Below, piece after piece: positions 37,719 through 47,641 of a DNA stretch of 64,000 bases. Within the stretch, counting starts at the first letter, position 1; every line of letters begins with the position of its first letter. The notes under the pieces were generated by a model that made no database searches, was not told the origin of the DNA, and saw only the letters and a program-made list of their open reading frames with translations. The DNA lies in NCBI RefSeq assembly GCF_000413935.1, contig NZ_KE340380.1, positions 868,001-932,000 on the forward strand. The letters are read 5' to 3'. This DNA comes from Acinetobacter colistiniresistens. Its GTDB lineage: Bacteria; Pseudomonadota; Gammaproteobacteria; Pseudomonadales; Moraxellaceae. The translations under genes were made by a program, and so were the position numbers.

Positions 37719-39257
37719 TTACTCTTCTTTAATACCAGTTAAATCGACCGATGCTGCATCGATATTCACATCAATATAACTATCTGATTTATTTTTCGCA
37801 GAATCGCTACGCATTTGTTCAAGGTTATCAAGATAGGCCTGATCAATACCACCAGCCACATATACACCATCAAATACTGAACAATCGAACTCAGTTAAAT
37901 CAGGAACTTTGCTGGTACGAACTGCATTTTTCAAATCTTCCAAGTCTTGGAAAATCAAACGGTCAGCACCAATAATCTCGCGAATTTCTTCAACGCTGCG
38001 CTCTGAAGCAATCAACTCGGCTTTTGCTGGCATATCAATACCATACACATTTGGATATTTCACCATTGGTGCAGCAGAAGCAAAGAAAACTTTCTTCGCG
38101 CCAGAGTCACGTGCCATTTGAATGATCTCATTACAAGTTGTACCACGTACAATCGAGTCATCGACCAATAAAACGTTCTTGTCTTTAAACTCAAGCGCAA
38201 CGGGATTCAGCTTTTGACGAACCGATTTTTTACGTTGTTGCTGACCTGGCATAATAAAGGTACGTCCGATGTAACGGTTTTTCATAAAACCTTCACGGAA
38301 TTTCACACCTAAAATATTCGCTAATTCTAAAGCAGAAGTACGACTGGTATCTGGAATTGGAATCACCACATCGATGTCGTGTTGCTCACCCCATTCTTTC
38401 AGAATCTTGTGTGCCAGCTTCTCCCCCATTTTTAAACGGGCTTTGTATACTGAAATACCGTCAATCGTTGCATCTGGACGCGCAAAGTATACATATTCAA
38501 AAATACATGGGCGATATTCAGGATTTGCAGCACATTGCTTGGTAAACAGTTGACCATCACTATCAATAAAAATTGCTTCACCAGGTGCAATATCACGTTC
38601 AACTTTAAAACCAAGTGCAGTAATCGCAACTGATTCAGAAGCAATAATATACTCTACACCCTGTTCGGTCTCACGAGAACCGTAAACCAAAGGACGAATA
38701 CCATTTGGATCACGGAAACCGACCAGACCATGGCCTGTAATCATTGCGACAACACCATATGCCCCTTTACAACGCTCATGTACGCGAGAAACGGTGTGGA
38801 AAATATCTTCTGGTGTTGGATTTAAAGTACCGATCTTCTGTAACTCATGCGCAAACACATTCAGTAAAACTTCAGAATCAGAATCTGTATTCATGTGACG
38901 TAAATCTGTTTTAAACAGGTCATCATGAATTTCAGCAGCATTGGTCAGGTTACCATTGTGCGCAAGGGTAATACCGTAGGGAGAGTTTACATAAAATGGC
39001 TGTGCTTCTGCACTGCTTGATGAACCTGCTGTAGGATAACGAACATGTCCAATCCCATAGTTTCCAAGTAATGCACGCATATGACGCGTATGGAATACAT
39101 CACGTACCATACCGTTATCTTTGCGGAGGAATAAACGCCCTTGATGGCAGGTTACGATCCCTGCAGCATCCTGTCCTCGATGTTGCAGCATCGTTAAGGC
39201 ATCAAATAACATTTGGTTCACTGGTGATTTACCGGCTATCCCAACAACTCCACACAT
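37719..39257 (-). CDS. purF: Amidophosphoribosyltransferase PurF
   Basis: First committed enzyme of purine synthesis: it makes phosphoribosylamine from PRPP and glutamine. It has 512 residues. The N-terminal glutaminase begins MCGVVGIAG, with the nucleophile Cys2 exposed after Met removal and no propeptide. The PRPP-binding motif [17 protein letters not shown] lies in the C-terminal transferase domain. The last ~35 residues ([20 protein letters not shown]) are a polar tail. It follows cvpA by 24 bases, the classical cvpA-purF pair. A terminator follows. Confidence 0.96.
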   Translation of the reverse strand: MCGVVGIAGKSPVNQMLFDALTMLQHRGQDAAGIVTCHQGRLFLRKDNGMVRDVFHTRHMRALLGNYGIGHVRYPTAGSSSSAEAQPFYVNSPYGITLAHNGNLTNAAEIHDDLFKTDLRHMNTDSDSEVLLNVFAHELQKIGTLNPTPEDIFHTVSRVHERCKGAYGVVAMITGHGLVGFRDPNGIRPLVYGSRETEQGVEYIIASESVAITALGFKVERDIAPGEAIFIDSDGQLFTKQCAANPEYRPCIFEYVYFARPDATIDGISVYKARLKMGEKLAHKILKEWGEQHDIDVVIPIPDTSRTSALELANILGVKFREGFMKNRYIGRTFIMPGQQQRKKSVRQKLNPVALEFKDKNVLLVDDSIVRGTTCNEIIQMARDSGAKKVFFASAAPMVKYPNVYGIDMPAKAELIASERSVEEIREIIGADRLIFQDLEDLKNAVRTSKVPDLTEFDCSVFDGVYVAGGIDQAYLDNLEQMRSDSAKNKSDSYIDVNIDAASVDLTGIKEE

Positions 39258-39281
39258 AGCAACCTCGCGACAAGCTAGCGA

Positions 39282-39875
39282 TTAATAAAAAGGGTTTTTC
39301 GTCGAATGATCAGAACGTTCGTTGACTGACGCTCGTTCTGATTCGTCCATTTCTTTCGAAGGGCGATGTAATAACGCCCCCTCAGATGTCATTTGATTTA
39401 AAGCTTGATTTGCTGCATCTTTGGACAATTCAGTTGCCAAAGGCGCATAAGGTAATAGAATCTGTACAAATTTAGACTGTTTCCAGTGTGGCGAGCTCTC
39501 AACCCAAGGCCCTAAGCCTTGCATTGCAATGAGGACAATTAAAAGTCCCTTTAACGAACCAAAAGCACCACCTGCTAAACGATTTAATGGGCCCAATTTC
39601 AAACTTTTCAAGAGGCCATTCAGTAAGGCAGACACAATCCATGTACAGACCACAATGATCAATACAATAAAGGCAAAAGCCGCAATTTTCTGTACAACAG
39701 GATCTTGGCTTAAACTGCTCATCGCAGGTGCCAATACAACGGCGTACTTTGCCCCAACGATCAATGCGAATATCCATCCGATCAAGTTCGCAAAGGCTTT
39801 TATAAATCCTTGACGCAAACCGTTCAGCCCTCCAATGAGCAAGATGACCAGAATAATGATATCAAGTGTATTCAT
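39282..39875 (-). CDS. cvpA: CvpA family membrane protein
   Basis: Inner-membrane protein of 197 residues, with about four hydrophobic helices and the family's opening MNTLDIIILVILLIGGLNGLRQGFIKA (here a first helix plus G-x-x-G-L-R-x-G-F). E. coli CvpA is needed for colicin V production and tolerance to some bile salts; its molecular function is unsettled. The C-terminal ~40 residues are polar (KEMDESERASVNERSDHSTK). It begins one base after the pyrD stop and precedes purF, so it probably belongs to a pyrD-cvpA-purF unit. Confidence 0.9.
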   Translation of the reverse strand: MNTLDIIILVILLIGGLNGLRQGFIKAFANLIGWIFALIVGAKYAVVLAPAMSSLSQDPVVQKIAAFAFIVLIIVVCTWIVSALLNGLLKSLKLGPLNRLAGGAFGSLKGLLIVLIAMQGLGPWVESSPHWKQSKFVQILLPYAPLATELSKDAANQALNQMTSEGALLHRPSKEMDESERASVNERSDHSTKNPFY

Positions 39876-39876
39876 T

Positions 39877-40884
39877 TCACACTGTCATCGCATCAATACA
39901 GTCTTTGACGAGTGTTGGGCCTGTATAAATCAGTCCGCTATAAACTTGTACCAGACGCGCACCTGCTTGTTGTTTCGCGACAGCCTGTTGCCCTGCTAAA
40001 ATGCCACCAACGCCAATCAATGGAATTTGTCCTGCCAATACTTCAGCAAATTGGCGCAAGCACTCAGTACTCTTTTCAAAAACTGGGGCGCCAGACAAAC
40101 CACCGCCCTCATTGCCATTTGGCAAGTTTTCCACACCTTCACGACCTAAGGTAGTATTGGTCACAATCAAACCATCAATTTTGAATTGCAATAATTGTGC
40201 TGCAATAAATTGAATATCTTCAGGGGTTAAATCTGGCGCAACTTTAAGGACGAGAGGAACATAATGATTATATTGATCTGCCAGTTCGAGTTGGCGATCT
40301 TTTAAAGTATGCAACAATTCTGTGAGCGCATCACCACTTTGCAAACTACGTAAATTTTTGGTGTTCGGTGATGAAATATTAACCGTAATATAAGACGCGT
40401 AATTATAAACTTTTTCTAAGCAAATCAGATAGTCGGATACTGCATCTTCAACAGGTGTATCCGCATTTTTACCAATATTGATGCCCAAAACACCTTTAAA
40501 CTTCGACGCTTTGACATTCTCAATTAGCTTATCCACCCCATCATTATTAAAACCCATACGGTTAATAATCGCTTTTGCTTGTGGGATACGGAATAAACGC
40601 GGTTGAGGATTACCTGCCTGTGGACGTGGTGTAATGGTTCCAATTTCAATAAAACCAAAACCTAATGCCGCTAAAGCGTCAATATGTGCACCATTTTTAT
40701 CTAGCCCAGCAGCAAGACCGACAGGGTTTGGGAACTCAATTCCCATACATGTCACAGGTTTTGCAGCAACTTTCTGATGCATAAAGCCCAATTTATGAGC
40801 TTTATCTAGCATAGAAAGTGTAAGTTCATGTGCACGCTCTGGCGCTAAAGTAAACAACAAAGGGCGAGCCAATGAATATAACAT
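39877..40884 (-). CDS. pyrD: Dihydroorotate dehydrogenase (quinone) PyrD
   Basis: Class 2, membrane-associated flavoenzyme that oxidises dihydroorotate to orotate with quinone in pyrimidine synthesis. It has 335 residues from the ATG at 40884 ([21 protein letters not shown], matching the usual N-terminal quinone-tunnel helices); a GTG at 40893 is less likely. FMN/substrate motifs include [30 protein letters not shown] and [11 protein letters not shown], plus [12 protein letters not shown]. The class 2 serine (in ISSPNT) is present. It heads the block pyrD-cvpA-purF. Confidence 0.95.
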   Translation of the reverse strand: MLYSLARPLLFTLAPERAHELTLSMLDKAHKLGFMHQKVAAKPVTCMGIEFPNPVGLAAGLDKNGAHIDALAALGFGFIEIGTITPRPQAGNPQPRLFRIPQAKAIINRMGFNNDGVDKLIENVKASKFKGVLGINIGKNADTPVEDAVSDYLICLEKVYNYASYITVNISSPNTKNLRSLQSGDALTELLHTLKDRQLELADQYNHYVPLVLKVAPDLTPEDIQFIAAQLLQFKIDGLIVTNTTLGREGVENLPNGNEGGGLSGAPVFEKSTECLRQFAEVLAGQIPLIGVGGILAGQQAVAKQQAGARLVQVYSGLIYTGPTLVKDCIDAMTV

Positions 40885-40972
40885 ACCAATCACAGTCTAC
40901 TGATTTTCAAGTAAACGTATTATAGGCATAGGCGTACCAAAACGCCATGCCTGACATAGGGTTTTTAATTGC

Positions 40973-41452
40973 TTACTGTACTGTTGCAGTTAATTTAATC
41001 TGATTATTATTTGAGACCAGATCCATTTTTTGAATACTAATGCCTGCTTGTGACAATTGCATCAAAAAGTTAGCCAATACCGCATAGTTCTGATGTTCAG
41101 CAACCAACTGGATCTGCTCGCCATTTTGTTGTGAAGAAACAGCCAAACCTTGTTGTTGTGCGGTACGCTGGATTTTATCTGCCGCCGTTAATCCTTGATC
41201 ATTGGCTGGCTTCATCGTTGCTGCATTGCTCTGCATCCACACGGTAATATCTTTTAGATCATTCAAGCGTTTCTGTTGCTTGTCTGCCAAAGCATGCATT
41301 TGCCATAAAGATGAGCCAATAGCGGCCACAACCACAAAAACGGCGGTGACAATCACCATCACCCGTTCACGGGCAGATAAGCTTTGTAGATATTCATTTA
41401 ATGCTTCAACTTTCTGATCGAAGCTGTTCTGTAATCGAGTTAATGCTTTCAT
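40973..41452 (-). CDS. gspM: Type II secretion system protein GspM
   Basis: Inner-membrane platform component of the type II secretion machine, which exports folded proteins across the outer membrane. It has 159 residues, with one membrane helix at residues ~31-49 following a cytoplasmic leader (LSARERVMVIVTAVFVVVAAIG) and a periplasmic ferredoxin-like domain. It overlaps gspL by one base (TAATG), confirming a gspL-gspM pair. The other gsp genes are not in the window, in line with the scattered layout known in this genus. Confidence 0.88.
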   Translation of the reverse strand: MKALTRLQNSFDQKVEALNEYLQSLSARERVMVIVTAVFVVVAAIGSSLWQMHALADKQQKRLNDLKDITVWMQSNAATMKPANDQGLTAADKIQRTAQQQGLAVSSQQNGEQIQLVAEHQNYAVLANFLMQLSQAGISIQKMDLVSNNNQIKLTATVQ

Positions 41453-42591
41453 TATTTTACTTTCACCACCCCAATTGCACCGACACTATCTGCCTGTACA
41501 TTGCCTAATTCAGCTTGAAAACCTTGTTGGTTCAATTGCTGCGTTAAGCCTTGTAAATCATCCGCAGATTTTGCTTTAAGCGACAGAGCCAAGGTCGAGG
41601 CATCATAACTCACTTGTTGCGCTACGATCTGTTTTTGCATCAAGATTGGACCAACACGGCTTAAGAGTGACAGTGCTTGTGTATCGCCGAGTTGACTCAT
41701 ACGCAGTTGTGCTTCAAATGAGCTTTTCAGATTTTGTTCAGTCACACGACCACTTTCACCAAACCAAGCTTTATATTGTTCAATCGCTTGAGCTGAGGTT
41801 TGATCAGCCACTTTTTTCAACTTCGACCAACGCAAAGCATCATAGCCAAGCTGTACAATAATCACAGCCAATAATACGGCTAATGCAGCTTTCCAATAGC
41901 CAGACCATTGTATTTCAGCATTTTTTGCTTTGGGTAAAACATTAAACGGATGTTGTTTAGGTCTTAACAACGGTTCAAATTGATAACTAAATTCGGTGCG
42001 CTGATCTTTAGTGGATACAGTTGCAAGACTCTCTAACTGACCAGCATTTAAATTCGCAAATTTATACTGGGTTTCTGCTGTCTGAAACTCGAGATATAGC
42101 GCTAGCTCATCAATTGAGTTCCCAGACCAAGCATTTTCTCTTACCAATAAATGCTCATGCAGATTGAGCAGCACCACTTGATTCGGTTCAGGCTCAGGTG
42201 CGATCAAAAAGTCAGGCAAGAATGCTGTAATTTGGATCGGTAAAAGGCTGAGTGCATGTTGCCAAGTTTCAATCGAATATTGCGCTACACCCAAGATATT
42301 GAGCTGATCATTTTGAAAATGATGTACCACTTTCATTTGATCAATTGGCAAGGTCACAAACTCTTCCAAGAGGTATTTAACACCCTCCTGTCCCAATTGT
42401 TTGTAATGCACTTTGCTCATGGGCTGTTGTAATAATTGCGCATTTCGGCTTGGAAAATAAACCACAGCCTCTTTTCCATGATGCTCTTGCAAGTCCTGAA
42501 TCAACTGTTCAAGACTCTGTGCCTGCAACCAATTTTCCCCTGCCGACCAATACCATGTTCCATTGGTTTCGGGCATCCATAAATACAGCAT
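41452..42591 (-). CDS. gspL: Type II secretion system protein GspL
   Basis: Bitopic platform protein linking the cytoplasmic ATPase GspE to the membrane assembly. It has 379 residues. The cytoplasmic actin-like domain (residues ~1-225) begins MLYLWMPETNGTWYWSAGEN. A single membrane helix follows near residue 236-250 (YWKAALAVLLAVIIVQLGYD). The short periplasmic ferredoxin-like domain ends in GVVKVK. It sits between sixA (40 bases upstream) and gspM. Confidence 0.88.
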   Translation of the reverse strand: MLYLWMPETNGTWYWSAGENWLQAQSLEQLIQDLQEHHGKEAVVYFPSRNAQLLQQPMSKVHYKQLGQEGVKYLLEEFVTLPIDQMKVVHHFQNDQLNILGVAQYSIETWQHALSLLPIQITAFLPDFLIAPEPEPNQVVLLNLHEHLLVRENAWSGNSIDELALYLEFQTAETQYKFANLNAGQLESLATVSTKDQRTEFSYQFEPLLRPKQHPFNVLPKAKNAEIQWSGYWKAALAVLLAVIIVQLGYDALRWSKLKKVADQTSAQAIEQYKAWFGESGRVTEQNLKSSFEAQLRMSQLGDTQALSLLSRVGPILMQKQIVAQQVSYDASTLALSLKAKSADDLQGLTQQLNQQGFQAELGNVQADSVGAIGVVKVK

Positions 42592-42631
42592 CGGTGTTCA
42601 GTACCCTTATCCTATTGCGGATATATAAAAA

Positions 42632-43087
42632 TTATAATGTTGGTGTAAAACGATTCTTTTGCGTCGACAAACCATTTGCGATCACAGCTTGATCATAAAT
42701 ACGTGCTTCGGCCAATGCAAATGGATTAAAGCCTTCATGTGTCAATTGTTCTTCAATATGTGCCACAACATTCATATGACATACCACTGCAATCGACTCA
42801 TAGGGTAATTTGGATAACCATTCAATCGCATCTTTGGCATCATCATCAGGTTTAATCTTATCGCAAATTAAAACTGGAATACCGTGAAAATGTGCCTTGA
42901 TATGCGCCAGCGTTTCCTGAGCACGTAATAACGGACTCACCACAAAGATTTCTGGCTGGATAATATCTTTTAAAAACTGACCTGTTTGCTCAGCTTGTTG
43001 ATGCCCACGTGGCGTGAGCGGGCGTTGCATATCGTTTCCATTAACAGCTGGAGACGCTTCACCGTGACGAACTAAAGTTAACTGCAT
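42632..43087 (-). CDS. sixA: Phosphohistidine phosphatase SixA
   Basis: Histidine phosphatase of 151 residues with the RHG motif near the start (LTLVRHGEASP). It also has the second conserved arginine (VVSPLLRAQETLAHI) and a late histidine in VVCHMNVVAHIEEQL. SixA removes phosphate from phosphohistidine in two-component phosphorelay domains and in the nitrogen phosphotransferase system. It lies 57 bases after gpsA and 40 bases before gspL. No kinase partner is adjacent. Confidence 0.87.
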   Translation of the reverse strand: MQLTLVRHGEASPAVNGNDMQRPLTPRGHQQAEQTGQFLKDIIQPEIFVVSPLLRAQETLAHIKAHFHGIPVLICDKIKPDDDAKDAIEWLSKLPYESIAVVCHMNVVAHIEEQLTHEGFNPFALAEARIYDQAVIANGLSTQKNRFTPTL

Positions 43088-43144
43088 AAAACGACCTTAT
43101 TTTTTATTCCTATAGCATAACCATGATTGATGACAGTTTTTTGA

Positions 43145-44218
43145 TTAGACTTCATGATGCGGTAAAACAAATTCCACATCACTACGATGACCATTCTTCA
43201 TCAATGACAATGCAATCGTCATTGGCGGTGCACCTTCAAAAATTACATCATAAAGTGCATTGGTAATCGGCATATACACATCCAGCTCTTCGGCTTTGGT
43301 TCGCACCTGAACAATGGTATTAATCCCTTCAGCCGTCTGACCGAGCTCTTTGGTCGCTTGGTCTAGGGTTTTCCCTGAGCCTAACGCAAAACCAATTTGA
43401 TAGTTACGACTTAATGGACTATTACAGGTCGCGAACAAATCACCCACACCCGACAAGCCTAAAAACGTCAATGGATTAGCACCCTGCTTGACCGCAAAAC
43501 GACTCATTTCAGCCAAAGCACGGGTTAAAATCATGCTCTTGGTATTTTCACCAATCTTATACGCACCACCCATCCCCATAGCCACTGCATAGATATTTTT
43601 TAATGCGCCACCCAATTCAACGCCATGCACATCATCACTGCCAAATACACGGAACAAGGCACTATGTAAAGCATGTTGCACTGCGTAACGTACCAGTTCT
43701 GATTCACTGGCAATGACCGTCCCAGATGGCATACCCGCCATGATCTCTTTGGCGAGGTTTGGACCAGATAGCACCCCATAAGGCACTTCAGGTAATTCTG
43801 CACGAATGATTTCACTCATAAAACTAAAGGTTTTTGCTTCAATCCCTTTAGTCAATGAAACGACTGCTTGTGAGCTAATAAACGGCGCAATTTGTTTTAA
43901 GACATCACGAAAAGAATGACTTGGGATCGCAACCAGAATAATGTCACGATCACGTACTGCAAGTTCCAGATCCGCAACCGCACGCAAACCCGTTTCCAAT
44001 GGATAATCAGGTAAATAGCGTTTATTAATATGGGTTTGATTAATTTCTTCAGCAACAGCAGCATCACGAATCCAGATCATGGTATCGCAGCCATTTCTGG
44101 TCGCTAAATTCGCCATCGCCGTACCAAAACTGCCACCACCCAAGACGGTAATTCGCAATGCTGTTTTCTGATCTACGGCAACTGGCTCAACCAAATCGCT
44201 AAAATTTAACTCTGACAT
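43145..44218 (-). CDS. gpsA: Glycerol-3-phosphate dehydrogenase [NAD(P)+] GpsA
   Basis: Makes sn-glycerol 3-phosphate from dihydroxyacetone phosphate for phospholipid synthesis. It has 357 residues. The Rossmann motif VLGGGSFGTAMANLA is at residues ~25-40, with a ~20-residue leader before it. LSGPNLAKEIMAG and the catalytic lysine in VELGGALKNIYAVAMGM follow, then LSGVGDLFATCNSPLSRN. All family signatures are present. It follows a nitroreductase gene by 49 bases on the same strand. Confidence 0.95.
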   Translation of the reverse strand: MSELNFSDLVEPVAVDQKTALRITVLGGGSFGTAMANLATRNGCDTMIWIRDAAVAEEINQTHINKRYLPDYPLETGLRAVADLELAVRDRDIILVAIPSHSFRDVLKQIAPFISSQAVVSLTKGIEAKTFSFMSEIIRAELPEVPYGVLSGPNLAKEIMAGMPSGTVIASESELVRYAVQHALHSALFRVFGSDDVHGVELGGALKNIYAVAMGMGGAYKIGENTKSMILTRALAEMSRFAVKQGANPLTFLGLSGVGDLFATCNSPLSRNYQIGFALGSGKTLDQATKELGQTAEGINTIVQVRTKAEELDVYMPITNALYDVIFEGAPPMTIALSLMKNGHRSDVEFVLPHHEV

Positions 44219-44266
44219 TTTTTATCCTGAAACGAATTTTTTTCTTTAATAAATGGCTAAAAAAGC

Positions 44267-44845
44267 TTAGCTGTCTTGCCATATTTTTACAAAATCTTGG
44301 CTATCAATGGCTGCACGAGGTGCAATCGCTTTCGCTGCTGTGCCAATATAAATAATCCCTGAAATTAAATCTTGCTCTTTTAAGCCCAATTGCTGCTTTA
44401 ACCAGTTCGATTCTACGACGGCACCAGAACGCCACATTGTGGCAAAACCTTGCGCCTGTAAGGATAACAAAAAGTTTTGAATCGCCGCACCTGTACTTAA
44501 AATCTGTTCAAAATGCGGAACTTTAGGATGATCTTGAATCGATGTTAAAGCTAATACCAGTAATGGTGCACGAAATGGATGCTGTTTAACGCGATCGAGC
44601 TGTGCTGGATCAGCTTCACCCAAATCAGCTAAAGCTTTAGCCAAATGCTCACCAAAAGCGGCACGTTGCTCAGGTGTGATAATTACAAAACGGGTGGGTT
44701 TTAAACGATGATGATCAGGCGCGGTCAATGCTGCTTGCACCGCTTTTTCGAGTTGTTCTGTATTCGGCGCTGGCTCAATGAGTTGCCCAATAGATTGACG
44801 TTGATGAATATTTTGATGAATTGTCTCTATAATTGAGTCCGTCAT
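44267..44845 (-). CDS. Nitroreductase family protein (YdjA-like)
   Basis: FMN-dependent NAD(P)H oxidoreductase of about 192 residues, from the ATG at 44845 (MTDSIIETIHQNIHQRQSIG); a GTG at 44866 would add seven. The R-x-S motif reads RQSIGQL, and ALTAPDHHRLKPTRFV marks the FMN-phosphate region. The segment STGAAIQNFLLSLQAQGFAT is the family helix. YdjA members are compact nitroreductases whose natural substrate is unclear. Spacing suggests cotranscription with gpsA. Confidence 0.85.
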   Translation of the reverse strand: MTDSIIETIHQNIHQRQSIGQLIEPAPNTEQLEKAVQAALTAPDHHRLKPTRFVIITPEQRAAFGEHLAKALADLGEADPAQLDRVKQHPFRAPLLVLALTSIQDHPKVPHFEQILSTGAAIQNFLLSLQAQGFATMWRSGAVVESNWLKQQLGLKEQDLISGIIYIGTAAKAIAPRAAIDSQDFVKIWQDS

Positions 44846-45098
44846 TGAAATGAATCTAACTAACACAAGGATGGCGCTAGATTAGCATAATCTGAATGAT
44901 TTCCACTACGCTTAATTCGTACTTATAAAATCCGGATATCTTGATTCTTGCTGTTAAATAGATAATGCAATAATTGCTAAGCTCATCATTCATTTGAAAA
45001 AATTAACAGAGTCCCTGCACAAACTGTACATAACCCTCAAAAGCACTCAGCGTTTTTATGTTCAAATAATACAATTCAGCAGCAACTTGAGAAAAAAC

Positions 45099-45482
45099 AT
45101 GAAAAAAACCGTCATCATGAGTTTACTGGGTGGTTTAGCCCTTGGTTTAACGGCATGTGCCTCAACACCGACCAATACCTTAGCGATTCAGAAAGAAAAT
45201 AATCAATATGAAGTGACCGGTATTGGTAAAACCAGTCTAATCGCGAAAAACAATGCGATTGCAGCAGCGCAAAAAACCTGTACACGCAATACGGCGCCAG
45301 TCGTTGTTGATGAAAAAACTGCATACCAAGGGGTGTTAAAAGGTGTAGTCGATGAACAAACAGGTCGAATGGTCGAAGCTGCAGCAGGTGTGCTTGGTAC
45401 CCTTACAGGTAAAAATGCATCTTTAGCAAAAGATGACGATTATCAAACGACGCTCACGTTCTATTGCAAAGCCAATTCATAA
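45099..45482 (+). CDS. Small putative lipoprotein
   Basis: Small lipoprotein of 127 residues. The signal peptide MKKTVIMSLLGGLALGLTAC ends in a lipobox (LTAC, Cys20). The mature part (KNNAIAAAQKTCTRNTAPVV; LGTLTGKNASLAKDDDYQTT) contains two conserved-looking cysteines and a small Gly/Ala-rich stretch. I do not recognise the family; the repeated 'ANNAIAAAQKTC' style resembles YajG/LPP20-type lipoproteins, but that is a guess. I chose the ATG at 45099; the upstream in-frame TTG gives an improbable leader. A strong terminator follows. Confidence 0.7.
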   Translation: MKKTVIMSLLGGLALGLTACASTPTNTLAIQKENNQYEVTGIGKTSLIAKNNAIAAAQKTCTRNTAPVVVDEKTAYQGVLKGVVDEQTGRMVEAAAGVLGTLTGKNASLAKDDDYQTTLTFYCKANS

Positions 45483-45486
45483 ATAC

Positions 45487-45518
45487 AAAAAAGCCGATGT
45501 TCAAACATCGGCTTTTTT
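45487..45518. terminator. Terminator between two lipoprotein genes
   Basis: The stem AAAAAAGCCGATGT/ACATCGGCTTTTTT (45487-45500 with 45505-45518) has T-runs on both strands and separates two convergent genes. Confidence 0.93.
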
Positions 45519-45530
45519 CTGCACTGTCAC

Positions 45531-45776
45531 TTAGTGAGCTTCGCTCGCAGCGACTTCTGAAGCTGCTTCTTGTTCAACAGCATCTGTATTGTGTTCATCT
45601 AAATTCGGCTTATCAATCGCATCAATTGCAGCTTGTTGCTCTGGGGTCGTCTGTGTTGATACAGCAGCAGCTGTCTGATCTTGCTGTTCAGCGTTTTTCG
45701 CTTCTTCTTTCTTTGCACATGCACTGAGCATGATTGGAGCAATGATTAAAGCGGCAAGGGTTAATTTGAATTTCAT
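45531..45776 (-). CDS. Small Ala/Glu/Gln-rich lipoprotein
   Basis: Lipoprotein of 81 residues from the ATG at 45776 (GGAAAG upstream). The signal peptide ends in MLSAC (Cys20). The mature ~60 residues are polar, rich in Ala, Glu, Gln and Thr (KKEEAKNAEQQDQTAAAVST), and probably disordered. No family is recognised. It lies between the lipoprotein gene at 45.1-45.5 kb and pgk, convergent with the former. Confidence 0.7.
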   Translation of the reverse strand: MKFKLTLAALIIAPIMLSACAKKEEAKNAEQQDQTAAAVSTQTTPEQQAAIDAIDKPNLDEHNTDAVEQEAASEVAASEAH

Positions 45777-45864
45777 CACGGCTTTCCACAGTTACTTGGT
45801 TAAGTTGTGACAATCATATTTCAGATATATGACATTTTCATGACGGCATCGTTGTACAAAAGTA

Positions 45865-45896
45865 AAAAGAGCCGATGGACATCAACTCTTTTTTAA
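45865..45896 (-). terminator. Probable terminator of pgk
   Basis: The outer stem AAAAGAG/CTCTTTT and inner GAT/ATC are interrupted by a small internal loop. T-runs flank it on the minus strand, just beyond the pgk stop. Confidence 0.5.
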
Positions 45897-45930
45897 TGAT
45901 CTACAGATGAATCAGTTCATTGCAACCTGA

Positions 45931-47118
45931 TTATGCACGCTCAAGCAATACTGCAACAGCTGGTAAAGTTTTGCCTTCTACGAACTCCAAGAATGCACCA
46001 CCACCTGTTGAGATATAACCAATTTGATCAGCAACTTGGTATTTATCAATCGCAGCAAGCGTATCACCGCCACCTGCAATAGAGAAACCAGCAGATTCAG
46101 CAATTGCCAGTGAAAGCGCTTTAGTTCCTTCACCAAATTGATCCACTTCAAACACACCGACAGGACCATTCCAAAGAATGGTTTTTGATGTTTTTAAAAT
46201 GTTTGCAAATGCTTTTGCCGTTTCAGGACCAACATCCAAGATCATGTCAGTGTCTGTAACATCCGCAACATTTTTTACAACCGCTTGAGCATTCGCCAAT
46301 GAACCCAAGAAGTCTTCAAAGTTGATTTGGCTTGCATCTGCAACCACAACATCCGTTGGTAATGGAACACTCACTTTTGCAGCGATTTGTTTTGCAGTCT
46401 CAACCAAATCAGCTTCATACAGTGATTTACCAACGTTATAGCCTGCTGCTGCAAGGAAGGTATTGGCAATACCACCACCCACAATAATTTGATCGCAGAT
46501 GCTAGACAATGAGTTTAAGACATCAAGTTTGGTTGATACTTTAGAACCCGCAACAATCGCCACCATTGGTTTTTCTGGGGTTTGCATTGCACGACCAAGC
46601 GCATCTAACTCAGCTGCCAATAAAGGACCCGCAGCGGCGATTGGTGCAAAACGTGCAGCACCTTCTGTTGAAGCTTCTGCACGATGCGCCGTACCAAATG
46701 CATCCATCACAAATACATCACATAAAGCTGCATATTTTTTTGCAAGCTCTTGGTTATTTTTCTTTTCGCCATGGTTGAAGCGAACGTTTTCAAGTAACAC
46801 CACTTGACCCGCAGCGACTTCAACACCATCTAAATAATCTGTGAATAATTTTACGTCTTGACCTAAGGCTTTGCTTAAATAAGCAGCGACTGGAGCAAGC
46901 GATTGTTCTGGTTTTGGCTCACCTTCTACAGGACGACCCAAATGAGAAAATACCATCACTGCCGCGCCTTTTTCTAAAGCCGCTTTAATGGTTGGCAATG
47001 CAGCACGTAAACGTGCATCACTGGTAATTTCCCCATTTTTTACAGGAACGTTTAAGTCTTCACGAATAAGGACACGTTTACCTGTTAAATCAAGATCAGT
47101 CATGCGCTGAAAATTCAT
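45931..47118 (-). CDS. pgk: Phosphoglycerate kinase Pgk
   Basis: Glycolytic and gluconeogenic enzyme converting 1,3-bisphosphoglycerate and ADP to 3-phosphoglycerate and ATP. It has 395 residues, the usual length. The N-terminal substrate motif [20 protein letters not shown] and the VFSHLGRP segment are present, as is the C-terminal nucleotide motif [16 protein letters not shown]. No fba, gap or pyk gene is adjacent. An AT-rich 139-base gap separates it from the divergent DUF2237 gene. Confidence 0.97.
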   Translation of the reverse strand: MNFQRMTDLDLTGKRVLIREDLNVPVKNGEITSDARLRAALPTIKAALEKGAAVMVFSHLGRPVEGEPKPEQSLAPVAAYLSKALGQDVKLFTDYLDGVEVAAGQVVLLENVRFNHGEKKNNQELAKKYAALCDVFVMDAFGTAHRAEASTEGAARFAPIAAAGPLLAAELDALGRAMQTPEKPMVAIVAGSKVSTKLDVLNSLSSICDQIIVGGGIANTFLAAAGYNVGKSLYEADLVETAKQIAAKVSVPLPTDVVVADASQINFEDFLGSLANAQAVVKNVADVTDTDMILDVGPETAKAFANILKTSKTILWNGPVGVFEVDQFGEGTKALSLAIAESAGFSIAGGGDTLAAIDKYQVADQIGYISTGGGAFLEFVEGKTLPAVAVLLERA

Positions 47119-47257
47119 GGATGGCTCTCTAGTTGATTTTAAAAACGGCGTAATTTTAAATGATTCTCTGAAATAAAGGTGAGTTTTTTTGCAGAAAAGC
47201 TGCCGAAAGCTTCAGTTTTGATTATGATAATCAAGATCACTAAATTTTTATATTATT

Positions 47258-47641
47258 ATGTCTATCCATCCAGATCCTAAAATTAATCGTTTAAATGTCC
47301 TTGGTGAACCGTTAGCCAGCTGTTGTTATGATCCGATTACAGGGTATTTTCGTAATGGTTTTTGCCATACAGCGGTCACTGATCTAGGCCAGCACACCAT
47401 GTGCGCGCAAATGACGTCTGAGTTTTTAAATTTCTCACAAAAAGTCGGCAATGACTTGATCACGCCTTTACCCGAAGTTGGCTTTCCAGGTCTCAAACCC
47501 GGTGATTTCTGGTGTATCTGTGTCACCCGTTGGGTCGAAGCTTATCAAGCTGGACAAGCGCCACCGATTAAATTAAATGCTTGTCATAATGCCGTTTTGC
47601 ATTATGTTCCCTTGAATATTCTGGTGGAATACGCGGTCTGA
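47258..47641 (+). CDS. DUF2237 family protein
   Basis: Conserved protein of 127 residues of unassigned function. It shows the family pattern NVLGEPLASCCYDPITGYFRNGFC (read as a conserved N-terminal block) and CHTAVTDLGQHTMCAQMTSEFL, then GFPGLKPGDFWCICVTRWVEA. Several cysteines (residues ~22, 23, 36, 48) are conserved and may bind a metal; this is inference. Its stop TGA overlaps the maf ATG by one base, so it is translated coupled to maf. Confidence 0.85.
   Translation: MSIHPDPKINRLNVLGEPLASCCYDPITGYFRNGFCHTAVTDLGQHTMCAQMTSEFLNFSQKVGNDLITPLPEVGFPGLKPGDFWCICVTRWVEAYQAGQAPPIKLNACHNAVLHYVPLNILVEYAV

Noticed and set aside
40924..40951. Hairpin GGCATAGGCGT/ACGCCATGCC before pyrD as a terminator of gspM
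   Set aside because: No T-run follows on minus; the same segment is followed by TATAAT, so it might equally be part of the pyrD promoter. Not assigned.
44994..45098. Longer start for the lipoprotein at 45.1 kb
   Set aside because: It starts with TTG, has no ribosome site, and would hide a perfect lipoprotein signal peptide behind a polar leader.
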